DNA from: Perca fluviatilis
Lineage: Eukaryota; Chordata; Actinopteri; Perciformes; Percidae
Reading direction: 5' to 3'
Assembly (NCBI RefSeq): GCF_010015445.1
Contig: NC_053123.1
Span: forward strand, 4,648,148-4,712,147
DNA length: 64,000 nt
Part shown: positions 1 through 10,020 of the stretch, piece after piece
How the letters are laid out: every line of letters starts with the position of its first letter
How positions within the stretch are numbered: the stretch's first letter is position 1
The notes under the pieces: generated by a model
What the model saw: only the letters and a program-made list of their open reading frames with translations
The model's database searches: none
Told to the model about the DNA's origin: nothing
Program-made: the position numbers and the translations under genes

Positions 1-1153
1 GACATGCTGACTGTAATTAGTTCCAAGATTAATCCGCACAAGCATGGTCAAATGTGGCCTCCTCCCACAGTGCTCGTGAAATAAAGGCGAGCACGGATAA
101 TCAAATAATAGGTGAATATCAATGAATAGACCAAATCACTTTAGTCCCCGGCTCCCTTAAGCAATTATTTCCTATTCACATTAATTATTGCTAACAGATG
201 ACACTAATGACTTTGAGAGGAAGCTGGCCATTGCAGTCTCGCAAAAGATCAATGCTCTTTTAAATGGGATCACTACACTTTGACACCTTCGGGTCCCTCT
301 GATTGGAAATGGCACCTATGCAAACAGCATATGCTGCAGTGCCAGCAGTTCCAACTGGGCTTTCTACATAGGACCCAAATTCTTCTCAGCTACTGTTAGT
401 ATATAAAACATGAAGCAAAAGACATTAAACACTGGTCTTTTAAAATTGAGAATTCTACCTTCTGCCCTTTCAGTGCATGTTGATGTCCTGCAACTTATCA
501 AAATCTAAATTGACATAAAAATGATGACCAAATGCACACCAGTTGTCTGATGCAGCCTTTATCCTGTAATCAAAGATGACATTTTTGTAAACAAAAAACA
601 AACAGACAAATGTGTTTTCTTACACACTTCTGTTTGGGCCATATAACTAGTTTCAAAAAGTAAAATGTTAGGCTTATATGATTTATATGTGATCCATATT
701 ATATTTTTATAAATTGGTTATCCAACCTACAAATCTGTTTTGTTAGTAAGGACTTGAAAACCATGTTGTTACCAGTTACATTGATATAGTATCATAAAAT
801 AAACAGTTCAAATCAATTATCTGGGATGGTGGGGCAAAACAAAAAGAGTTTCTCAAATGCTTCCATCCCAACAACTAACAATCAGGCACCTGAAGGTACC
901 ATCAGTTCTTCTGATTACTGAAAATGATAGACTTTCTCCATCTGCCACTCGTATTGCACACTCAGCTCATCAGGATTAATGAAAGCTGAGACTGTAAAAC
1001 AGTCTATGTTAGCCAGAAAACCAAAACAAAGAGCCAAAAGTGGCTACAAGCTGTAATTCTCAGTTGGTGGATACATGTAAACCACTGGGGGGAAAAACAC
1101 TTGACTACACCGGAGTATCAATAAATGGACCAATCGGTCAGTAAACCTTAGAG
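1..1153. other. nckap5 intron, no gene recognised
   Basis: AT-rich sequence upstream of the first nckap5 exon in the window. I see no clear exon or known repeat. A short stretch at 197-280 reads as 28 open codons after an AG at 196-197 and ends in TGA at 281. It has no donor site, so it may be a conserved non-coding element rather than coding sequence. Confidence 0.5.
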
Positions 1154-1687
1154 CAGGGTGTCAAACTCAATTTCATTGAGGGCCACACTGAAAATTGAGA
1201 ATCACATCTCAAGGGTCGGACGTGTAGTTTACTGGCATGCTTTTATTGATCAAAATGAAAATATTTTTGACTGTATTATTGCATGTCTTATATAGCCTTC
1301 CTCACATACAAGTCGGTCCACATAAAGCCCTAAAATGTCAGCAAAAAAGTTCCCAAGTCATCATAGAATTTAGCAAATCAAGCAAAACAATGCTTTCTGG
1401 TTCCAATTTAAAAGTAGGCTACCACACAGCCGACAACAACCTGTTTCACATCCTGAATATGCAAACGCTCTGGTTGTGTTGGAATTTCGGAGTCTCAAAA
1501 TCGTTGAATCTGCCAAATTCTGCTTTTGAGTGTTGTGTAATTGCAGTTTGAAAACAGTTTCCTGTCTTTTTGTTTTGGCACACAACTAGGCAACCCAAAA
1601 TGTAATGTGAGCCTAAATTGATATGCGGGCCGTATCAAAAATTGACGGGCTGGATTTGACCCCCGGCCCTTGAGTTTGACACATATT
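1154..1687. mobile_element. hAT-type MITE (534 bp)
   Basis: Inverted ends: GTGTCAAACTCAA at 1158-1170 and TTGAGTTTGACAC at 1670-1682. The element is flanked by an 8-bp target duplication, CCTTAGAG (1146-1153) and CCTTAGAT (1688-1695), with one mismatch. An 8-bp duplication and CAGGG-type termini are hAT hallmarks. Open frames inside it, on either strand, resemble nothing and are taken as chance. It lies in an nckap5 intron. Confidence 0.8.
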
Positions 1688-1695
1688 CCTTAGAT

Positions 1696-2792
1696 AGATG
1701 GCAGCTTGATCACTATAGAGAACTGCTGCTTCAGATTTAGAACAAGGAAGTCTACTTCAAAATAAGATGTATGCGATAAAATATGCAGTGAAAGTCTCTT
1801 TTTTCAAAGCTACCTCTGTCATCATGTCTCTTTAAAACAAGTATTTTGCATCAGCTGAAGATGTCTTTGTTTTTGTTTTCTGCGATATCTAGTTTCTTAA
1901 AGGTTCTATGAGTTAAACATTTGCCTGTTATTACACTAAACTATTCAATCAAGAGGCTTGCAATGCTCTTTTCTTCAGTTTGTCACTTTTGATGAACAGG
2001 CAGAGTGTGGGCAAAATAGCTCTGGCATTAGCAGCATGCTTTGGAATATATATCCAAAGACTCCAATCAGTGAAAGATGCTTTTAGGAATCTTCTGAGTC
2101 AGAGGAGCACTATGTGAATGTTGATTTTTATTTATTGTGTAGACTCTGACCAACCCAAAAGCATCATCATCTAACAGCCGTCAACTCGTTGTGCAGTTAT
2201 ATTTGAAATATGAATAAACAGCAGACACACCAAGAGGCTCCTTGTTCAGTGAATCATGTCAGAACAAAGGCATCACTTTAAAATGTCTCATTGACCAGCT
2301 CCCAAAAAGTTATCATGGTACACCTGCAAGACCAGAGAAACATGAAAACACATTGTATTTTACAGCAGAGGACATCTAACGTGTGGAGTGGAAAATGACA
2401 TTCCATTCCTCATTAGCCTTTGGTTGGAAAGAGGCAGCTATGTATCCAGCATATTGATTCTTTGAGATCTATGACAGACAAATAGAGAGCCCTGGGGCAT
2501 TCTCATAGTGTATATCGTTCAGACTGCAAATGAAAATCTATTGAACATAATTTCAGGGATTAGGTGGATGAAAAACGTTGAGTTCACTGGTGCGAATGTG
2601 AGCCATAATTACAATATGTGTGACTACTGATAAATTGTAAATCCTATAAGTATGTCGCTTATTGCCAATGCTGTGTCAATGCTATCCTGCAATGATGACT
2701 TATACTTTCATAATTATTGTATAACTGCATAAAGGTCTTTGCTTAATTTGTTTAATTTCTGTTGATTCATTACATAATTAATGACTTTCCAG
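1696..2792. other. nckap5 intron, nothing recognised
   Basis: Unremarkable AT-rich sequence between the hAT MITE and the acceptor of the 180-bp exon. I see no repeat or exon in it. Confidence 0.5.
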
Positions 2793-2972
2793 GAGGTCCA
2801 AAGGAACGGAAAAGCAGGTATTCCTGCAGGACGGTGGCCCAGCCTGCTGAGTCTAACATGCCCCCGCAGTAGTGGTAGCGGCAGTGGCAGTGAACTGTCA
2901 CTATCCAGTGCTTGTAGTGAGTACTCCAGTGGCTCCCACACTTGGGCAGAAGGACGTGGATTCTCCAAGCAG
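2793..2972 (+). CDS. nckap5: nckap5 internal exon (60 codons)
   Basis: The exon runs from an acceptor (AG at 2791-2792) to a donor (GT at 2973-2974). It is 180 bp, phase 0 at both ends, and fully open. It encodes a Ser-rich stretch, SGSGSGSELSLSSACSEYSS, that matches the Ser-rich low-complexity block lying N-terminal to the long central region of vertebrate NCKAP5 as I recall it. A 162-bp intron separates it from the giant exon, and the join is in frame. The N-terminal coiled-coil exons of the gene lie upstream of the window. Acceptor use three bases later (at 2796) is possible and would also keep the frame. Confidence 0.85.
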
Positions 2973-3134
2973 GTGGGTTTCATTCATCTTCCATTCATCT
3001 TCCTTCGATTTAAAGTATAAGGAAATTGTCAAAGTAAAATACTTGTTATCGTCTTCATGGAATTTGGGGTCAAAACAAGTGATGCATTTGTAAATGCCAT
3101 TTCAATAATTGTAAATATGTCTTGCAATTCACAG
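2973..3134 (+). other. short nckap5 intron (162 bp)
   Basis: GTGGGT donor and TTCACAG acceptor. The frame happens to be open from an ATG at 3057, inside this intron, into the next exon. That ATG is not a real start, because phase and homology continue into the upstream 180-bp exon. Confidence 0.8.
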
Positions 3135-6007
3135 AGTGCCGCAAGCCGGGACAAAAGGATGAGTACAGGTTCAGTATCCAGCAATCACTCTGCACCCATC
3201 GAGCACACAGACCTGGGATGGAAGGAAGGCCACATTCTGAAAGGACTTAAGCGTCTCCAAATGTGCAGCTCCAAAGAGGCATCCTCACATGCATCTGTTC
3301 CACACTGCAAAGACTGTGAAACCTCCAACGAGGGCATATACTCGTTTGGTGTGAAGTGTGGCCAACAAGGAAGTACAGGCAAGCAAGTAGCCACTACAAG
3401 TAAACCTTTCAAGGCCGGAGCAGGGACTGCTGCTCTAGACTCTGATGATGCAGATGATGATTCAACTAAATTACAAAGTAGGGAACCCAGTGACCAACCA
3501 ACAAAAGAGCTTGTTTGCTTGGATGAACTAGTTGTTACAAGAGATGATGAGAACAATTTTCAAGAAGGCCCTGTTAAACTTGCAGATAATTGTGGTATTT
3601 TTCCCTCACCTGTCACAGACAACTTCTTATTTTTGGAGGGCCCCACAGTAAAACCTGGTTTAAGTCCAACAGATAGCCTTACGCATCCGGAGGAAAAAAA
3701 CAAAGACTTGCTAGAAAAACACAAGCCTTCAGGCATGAAGTTAAGCGACAGAAACAATAACCAGGAAAGGTCTACTGACCGTAAGTCCAGACTGGATCAT
3801 GTCAAAAGACAACAGGGCAGACTCGCAGTCAAGCAAGTCGAAGCAGGTGACGGGAGCTCTCCTATTCAGCATTCTGCAACAAGAGCTGTGAGCTTTGAGA
3901 GTGTAGCCAGACAGCGCAGCTCCTCAATGGAGGTTCCTCACTGCAGAGACCAGGCGACTCAAGCTGGCAGCCAGAACTACACCATCTCAGAATCTCCACA
4001 GAGGAAACCAAAACCTCAGCCGTGTGACTCGGCAAGAAAGGCTTTCATTCTGCGGAGCAAGAGTGCGGATGGAGGGAAAGAACAAACGAAGCATACGCAT
4101 TCTCCTCTCCACCAAAAGCTTATTAAGGGTCACAGGTCCAAAGGACAGTCAAACCCTCCTGGGCACAGTGTTCCTAGCGAAAGGACAACTCTCAGTAAAA
4201 CACATTGTTCAAGCAAGGGACCATTATCTAAAGTTGAGAAAGATGAGGACATTGCGGTATCAACAAGTTCCAAGTCTCTCAAGAATGTGCGCTCTCCCCT
4301 GGCTTCCCCTGTGAAACATTCAAAGACATTTAAGAGCCCAACAAAATCACCTTTGCAAAGCACTAGACTTCAATCAAGCAATGAGTCTGTGGAAGAGAGC
4401 ATCTATGACAACCTCCCCTGCTCACCGCGAAAACAACGACGCCGAGACAAGCACTGTGATGTTTCCCGTTCAGAACTTAGGTCCCCATCGCCACCACCAC
4501 CCCCAGGTCGAACTACTTCTCTTGTCCTTAGGCCCAGTTCTGACAGCTTACCCAAAGCATATACATCTACAGGTCAGGCTCAAAGCTTGACTACTGGGAA
4601 AACAACATCGAGCACCACCAAGCACCAATCAAATCTTGCTTCTATTTCACAGCTGCAACAATCCAATACGGCAAAGGACAATCAGCACACAGCCCCACAA
4701 ATGGGTGCTGATGGTAAGCCGCTGAAAGATATCCCTGCTAATCTCTACCATACCAACTCATCCAAGATGCCACCTGTCCCAGTTCAAGAGTCTTTAGAGT
4801 CAGTCCAGCTATCTATGGACAGAACTGCCACATGCCATGATGAACATGGTGCTCCCTCTATATTTCCAAGTCAGAGCATCTTACAGAGATCCCAACAGAG
4901 CATTAGTGAGCCGAAACTTTCAGAAGTCCTGCCTCAGGCATATTCTAATGTTTACTACCATGGGATTGCCAATAATCCTCAGAGTTCCACCTCAAGAGCT
5001 GCAAAAATGGCTCTTCCTGTAAATGCTAAATCTCACGAGGCAATCTCTGGACAGGAAACCAGTACCTTCCTAGTTTTCGGGAGACATAACAAAGATGATA
5101 CAAACTCTTCTGCAAAAAGTATCCACACCTTTCAGACTTTTACATGTGATCCCCAGATGATACATGAATGTGGAGCTCATGACAAAGTCCGCAGAAAGAT
5201 TGACACCCGCTGTAACTCACTGGATTCTGAGCCCTCAGTTCAGCCTGTCGCTTCTGACAGCGGTGTGATGTTAGATTGGGGATTTGATGAGGAAGGTTGG
5301 CTGTTTAAACGGTCTGTGTCTGTGTCAACCAGACCTCCCCTTAAGCCTGTAATGGGCATGAATGGGGCTAAGGCTCGTAGTCAGAGCTTTGGTGCACGCT
5401 ACATGGACAGGCCAAGCTTCAACAGATCTGGAAAGGTCCGTACCCAGATCAAAACACACTCAGGGAGCTCCTTGAACTCTCTTAGTGATGTCCTTCCAGG
5501 AAGTATGAGTTGCTCTAGTAGCTACCATTGTCCAATGAACCGATCCCTTTTGAACAACTTCTTGATTGAAGAGGGCCTGACAGTTCCTTCACATTTGGGG
5601 TCCTCCAGTGAAAGACTTCAGAATCTTAAACTCCAACGAGAGCAGGCTAGGCGCCTTCAGATTGAGCAACAGTTTTCAAGCGCCTTTGGCGAGCCAGTTT
5701 CTGAAGAACCAGAGAGACAAAGTACTATAACCACAATCGAAGAGAAAGTGATGCTCGGTATAGAGGAGAACTTGCACAAGTCTCAGGAACAGGAGAGAAC
5801 CAGCGAAGTGAAGCAAAAATCTGGCTCAACTTTGGCAAATTGGTTTGGTTTTCGTAAGAGTAAGCTTCCTGCTCCAAGCAGCAAAAAGACTGATCCACCG
5901 AAAGTAAAAGAGGACAAGAGGGAGCAAAAGATTACATCACTTCTGGGAGGAAAGCAGACAAAGTCTGACAAAAAGAGAGACAGAAGAAAAAGCGATGGAA
6001 AAGACTG
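3135..6007 (+). CDS. nckap5: nckap5 giant central exon
   Basis: A single open exon of 2873 bp encoding about 957 residues, the hallmark large exon of NCKAP5. NCKAP5 and its paralog NCKAP5L are microtubule-associated proteins; the name comes from binding the SH3 adaptor Nck. The protein is disordered and rich in Ser, Lys and Pro. Visible motifs: a DSDDADDD acidic patch (about 3440-3465); SIYDNLPCSPRK (about 4399-4434), a possible phospho-Tyr site; SPPPPPGR (about 4485-4512), a PxxP-type SH3 ligand; a conserved block around RPPLKPVMGMNGAKARSQSF (5330-5390); TIEEKVMLGIEENL (about 5734-5775); FGFRKSKLPAPSSKK (about 5846-5890), an SxLP motif in basic context of the kind that binds EB1; and a Lys/Arg-rich end. 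The donor GT is at 6008-6009, so the TAA at 6009 is intronic. The exon leaves two bases of a split codon. Confidence 0.93.
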
Positions 6008-6376
6008 GTAAGAAATTCATTAAATCAGTAATGAATGCCATCTTTTGACTTTGGTGCATTTGATACAATACCTGTGCTTTTGAGATGTTCACCTTCATTG
6101 AAATTTCATCCCAACATTAAACCTTCACAGTTTGTTCTGGCAGATGTCTTGATACAGTAGCTTAATAAATTAATTTATTGCCTCAGATGACTTCAGCCAT
6201 TTTTCATCAAGTGGTCTTGGTCAGTCTCTTTAGCCCAGAGACCAGTTGATACACATTTAATAAAGAGGTTTCAAGACCTATAGGGTAATTTATCACAAGA
6301 ATCGCCCTGGGCATGTTGAGTCAATATCAGAGGATCTCAGTATGTAGTGATCTGTTGACAAACTGTTTTCTTACAG
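6008..6376 (+). other. nckap5 intron (369 bp)
   Basis: GTAAGA donor and TTCTTACAG acceptor. No repeat recognised. Confidence 0.75.
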
Positions 6377-6491
6377 CTCTGTTGGGAGAAGAGAGTCTCA
6401 TGATGCAGTGCGGGCATGCATCTCAATGCCCTGCCCAGGAATGTCCCTGAATGAGATACAAGGACATTCTGACATCATCGGGGACCCAAAG
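6377..6491 (+). CDS. nckap5: nckap5 exon (115 bp)
   Basis: Acceptor AG at 6375-6376, donor GT at 6492. The first base completes the Cys codon split across the intron, and 38 open codons follow, starting SVGRRESHDAVRACISMPC and ending GHSDIIGDPK. It ends in phase 0. The composition and the strong splice signals support it, but I do not recognise a domain. Confidence 0.75.
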
Positions 6492-7228
6492 GTAAATTAA
6501 ATTAAATCCTACAAAAGGGGCAGCTATTTTATTAGTATGAGGACAGTTTTACTTCTAATCACAAAAATGTCTTCTTACATAAATGTGTTCCCCAACCCTG
6601 TTTTTATGTTAAGTATGTTTGTTACAATAATATAACATTACTGTGATTGCACCAGAAAGACACATTAAGAACAAAAACAACCAAAGACTAAAGATAAAGA
6701 AAAAGTAGAAATAGAACAAGAAATGTACTTTAAATGATTATTTGAAAAAAATAGTGAAAACAGAAAAACACTACATGACCGTCTTAACAAGTGAGATGTG
6801 CTTCAGGCTGATTTCCCAAACTGTCCCTCAAACCCTCTTACATACAGTTTCATCATTTCGGCCTTTATTACCAACCCTTATTATAAGACCTTTAAATGTA
6901 TCACTGTCCATAATTTAACCACGGGATCCCCGTTATTCATCAAAAGAATGTATCAATAATGTAACAATTGAACACATCAAGTTTTCAAGCAGACACACTC
7001 TGTTATAGTTTGAATATTTGATAGTTTAAAGTTCAAAACCTGTGAAACTGTGCACATAAACCTCTCCATGGAGGACTGGGTAAACCCAGCCCGATCTGCC
7101 GGCGATTTGATTTCTCTCTGCAGCTCAGACTGGAAACCTGTACGTTTATCTGTCCTGCTTCCGTTACAAATCTGCGGGGACCAATCACAAACTGGCTTAT
7201 CCACCTGGCGCGCTATTGCGCTATTTAA

Positions 7229-8314
7229 AGGTCCTGGTCTGGGCGGCCAAAGCAGAGAAAGCTCCTTATGACCTCATAAGGAGAAGATTCCAGATCGGCC
7301 CATCTGAGCTTTCATTTTCTCAAAGGCAGAGCAGGATACCCAGGGCTCGGTTTACACCTATCGCCATTTCTAGCCACTGGGGGACCATAGGCAGGCTGGG
7401 GGAACGCATATTAATGTTAAAAAAAAAAGGTGAGGAAAGGGAATTGAAAACCCTGGGCCCAGTTCCATTATGGGAAAATGTATGGGAAAACCTGAGTAGT
7501 GCTTCATAAAATCTTGTGCATCAACTCATACACTTCAAGCTGATACATCGGACATATGCTACCCCTTTGAAACGCTTCAAAATGAATTTAGTCCCCAATC
7601 CTATTTGCACTCACTGCCCGGATCAGGCACTTGGCACAACAATGCACATGTTCTGGGAGTGCACCCCAATCAGACGCTTCTGGACGGAAGAATTTTCTAT
7701 AGTGTCATCACTACTGGATGTTGTCATACAACCTAGTCCCTCCCTCTGCCTTTTTAACGATGATTCACAGCTATCCCTCACTCTCAACCAACGTAGACTA
7801 CTCCTGGCAGGGCTTACGGCAGCAAAGAAGACCATCTTAAGGCTTTGGTTCCACCCTAATCTACCCTTATCACAATACTGGCTAACTGCCTACCTGTATA
7901 TTACTTCTCTTGAGTGTACAACTGCACGCGTTAACAAGGCCAAACTAACAACCATCCAGGCATGGTCGCAGATTACACTGTCCATCCAAGACCACCTTGT
8001 GAAACAGAAAAATCTGACCTGAATGTAGATTTGTGGGTGTTTATTTTATACATATGTTTTTTTTATTTTTGTTTTTTATTATTTTCTGGGGAATGCTTTA
8101 TACTTAGTAGCTGATTTTGACATTGCATCTTCTATCTTTCATCTACTTCACCATCTCGCTTTTATCTCTCATGAGCTATATGTATTGAATGTCGTACTGT
8201 AGTTTGCGCTATGTGTGTTCAGAGTAAATGTGACTGTATAGTAACATTTCAATCTTTTCTAATAAAAAAATTGTTGATCACAAAAAAAAGTGAAATGTTC
8301 ATGCCATGGGACCT
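7229..8314. mobile_element. TTAA-target MITE (AGGTCC ends), interrupted
   Basis: TTAA at 7225-7228 and 8315-8318 flank ends AGGTCC and GGACCT. The sequence 7250-7420 is nearly identical to 26140-26330, and the right end (8290-8314) matches 26338-26364, so this is one family. The middle is occupied by an L1 fragment absent from the 26-kb copy. A TTAA duplication points to piggyBac- or Kolobok-like mobilisation. A related right end, ATGGGACCT before TTAA, occurs at 47773-47785. Confidence 0.7.
7429..8287 (+). pseudogene. 5'-truncated L1 ORF2 C-terminus
   Basis: The segment inserted in the A-rich stretch of the MITE. It begins in frame at about 7429, meets a TAA at 7507-7509, then is open from 7516 to 8022. 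It encodes the Cys-rich zinc-knuckle-like end of non-LTR ORF2 proteins: CTHCPDQALGTTMHMFWEC has the C-x2-C-x(n)-H-x(4)-C pattern of the zf-RVT region. A 3'UTR follows with AATAAA near 8260 and an A-rich tail (8281-8289). The 5' truncation and tail are typical of target-primed reverse transcription. Not functional. Confidence 0.75.
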
Positions 8315-8918
8315 TTAACATGATGACGATATAGAAGCGACCAAGCAGCTTTTTGTTTACATTCAACTTGGCGGCCACCGAAGCGCAGCAACCCGTTGAT
8401 GCCACTGTCGCTGCTATGTCACCCGGATCGTTGGTCTGATTGGTTGAAGGAATTGCGTACAGAGTCATGCTCATACTCTTGTGCAGTAGAAAATACAGAG
8501 CAGACTCCCCAGACTAATGTTCAATCTTAAAAGATTGAGCTTGGTCTGGTGACAGCCAGATTAGCTCCATGGAGGACTGCTTAAAGAAGATCTGACATCC
8601 CTCCTCCTACATCCCAAACTCCCAGGAGCATATAGAGTGCCACGCATCAGTCAATTAGAAGACTGATTGGTAGCATGATGTAAATAGAGAGACCATGAGA
8701 TGAAAATAAGGTTAGAGGCAAAAACACAAACAGAATATGGAGCAGATTCATTATTTAGTCACATTATGGCACTGTCAAGGTTAGAGGGATTACTACAGTG
8801 CGATGTAGCGTTTGATGAGGCACTATAGATAAAAGCAAACAATGTCATTGTAGAAGTATGAAAGAACATGTTGGTAACTTCTTTTTTGTCCTTCTACAAA
8901 AAAAATACAAAGATGCAG

Positions 8919-8988
8919 ATGATGAACCTGAGAGCCGATGGTGAAAATGGATCCACAGTGAAGAGCCCCAACCAGGATGCTGTAATAG
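8919..8988 (+). CDS. nckap5: nckap5 small exon (70 bp)
   Basis: The preceding exon ends in phase 0, and the next recognised exon (16354) starts needing one upstream base, so a 3n+1 exon is required between them. Here GCAG at 8915-8918 precedes 70 open bases (23 codons plus G) ending at donor GTCAGA (8989). It encodes MMNLRADGENGSTVKSPNQD and three more residues. The last G joins GC of the next exon to give Gly. The alternative AG at 8911-8912 would add two codons and keep the phase. Found by phase logic, not homology. Confidence 0.65.
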
Positions 8989-9529
8989 GTCAGACTTTCT
9001 ATTCTCTGTTGTGTAGGACTGTCGGAGGAATTCCTTACAGTCACTGCAACTAGTAATGGACCCCACTTAAAACATCTTGGTACCTTAACAAAACTTAGCT
9101 AACTGCAATGCAATGTTAGCTGTGTCAATTTTAGCATGCTAGCCTTAAGGTTTTATCTGTGCTTACCATTTTACAGTTTGCAGACAGAAGTGAAGACCAA
9201 ATATGACAGATGTGTAAGTCATAAACATGATGACTATGCTTTAAGCAGTCAAACAAACTTGCAAAATGCTGAATTTTGTCAGTGTGTGCTTTTTCCCCCC
9301 CTCCATATTAATGTTTCATTGTATTTGTTCTACCTCTGCATCTTTGAATCTGGGCAAATAAGAACCATTTCACCACGGTTGTATTTCATGCAGAGTTTGC
9401 CCGGGGAGATTGTATACAGCCTTGAGCGCTCATCTTCACACATCCATGCGCTGAAAATTTGCATGCACAGGCTCATCCAGTCAAGATGAACCTATTCATC
9501 CCAACCTATCCTCCAAATCACACGACCAC

Positions 9530-9790
9530 ATTGGTTGTTTATTCCTGCCCTCTAATATGGCCCATAGGAGCATTTCATAATTAGCTGCCAACGGCAGCAG
9601 GTACCCACAGGAGCGCTTTCCGTCCTCATATCTGAACTAGCTGTAACACAGTCGTGTAAACTTAAGTTTAGAAAAAGATTGTTGTTTGGGCTAAAATCAT
9701 TTAATTTGTTACGCTTCTTCTTCACGGTTACACAGTTCCGTTTGTTCCATAAAGTAAAAAAAAAAACTTGCCGTTTACTTTTATATTTAA
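9530..9790. repeat. Dispersed repeat, paralog of the 39.7-40.4 kb repeat
   Basis: CCTGCCCTCTAATATGGCCC at 9544-9563 and the following sequence (AGGAGCATTTCATAA, and later GAAAAAGATTGTTGTTTGGG) match 39729-39740 plus 40231-40430, but without the MITE found there. It therefore serves as an empty-site copy. A weaker third relative is at 55090-55150. Family not identified. Confidence 0.6.
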
Positions 9791-9953
9791 TTGGGCCACA
9801 AACCACGGTCTCCTGGGTAAAAGTCCCGTATTTGTTTGACTAATCCACCACCCCAACCTGGCTCCTTTAGCGTAGATATGTGCCTGATCGTGCGCCTGGT
9901 CATTCATACCAGACGCGTACTTCTACGTGCCGGTCACAAAGCGATCCTTCTCC

Positions 9954-9960
9954 TCTCTCT

Positions 9961-9998
<38 letters not shown>

Positions 9999-10020
9999 CT
10001 CTCTCTCTCTCTCTCTCTCT
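9954..10020. repeat. (CT)n - poly(T) - (CT)n tract
   Basis: A CTCTCTCTCT stretch, then about 33 consecutive T, then (CT)n. Simple sequence. Open frames across it are artefacts. Confidence 0.9.

Larger units (their letters stand above)
7079..8564. mobile_element. Composite element with 15-bp flanking repeats
   Basis: A perfect direct repeat, CTCCATGGAGGACTG, lies at 7064-7078 and 8565-8579 and looks like a target duplication of the outermost element. The outer sequence (7079-7224 and 8319-8564) resembles a dispersed fish repeat but has no clear inverted ends, so its class is unknown. It contains a TTAA MITE, which in turn contains an L1 fragment. Confidence 0.5.
6492..8918 (+). other. nckap5 intron with nested transposons
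   Basis: About 2.4 kb. 6492-7063 shows nothing recognisable. 7064-8579 is the nested transposon complex described separately. 8580-8918 is plain sequence that ends in a pyrimidine-rich run before the next acceptor. Confidence 0.6.

Noticed and set aside
1237..1551. 104-residue open frame
   Set aside because: Lies wholly inside the hAT MITE with 8-bp duplication and resembles no protein.
3057..3134. ATG at 3057 as the start of a 984-residue protein
   Set aside because: This part is intronic; the upstream exon joins in phase at 3135, and the peptide before it has no NCKAP5 character.
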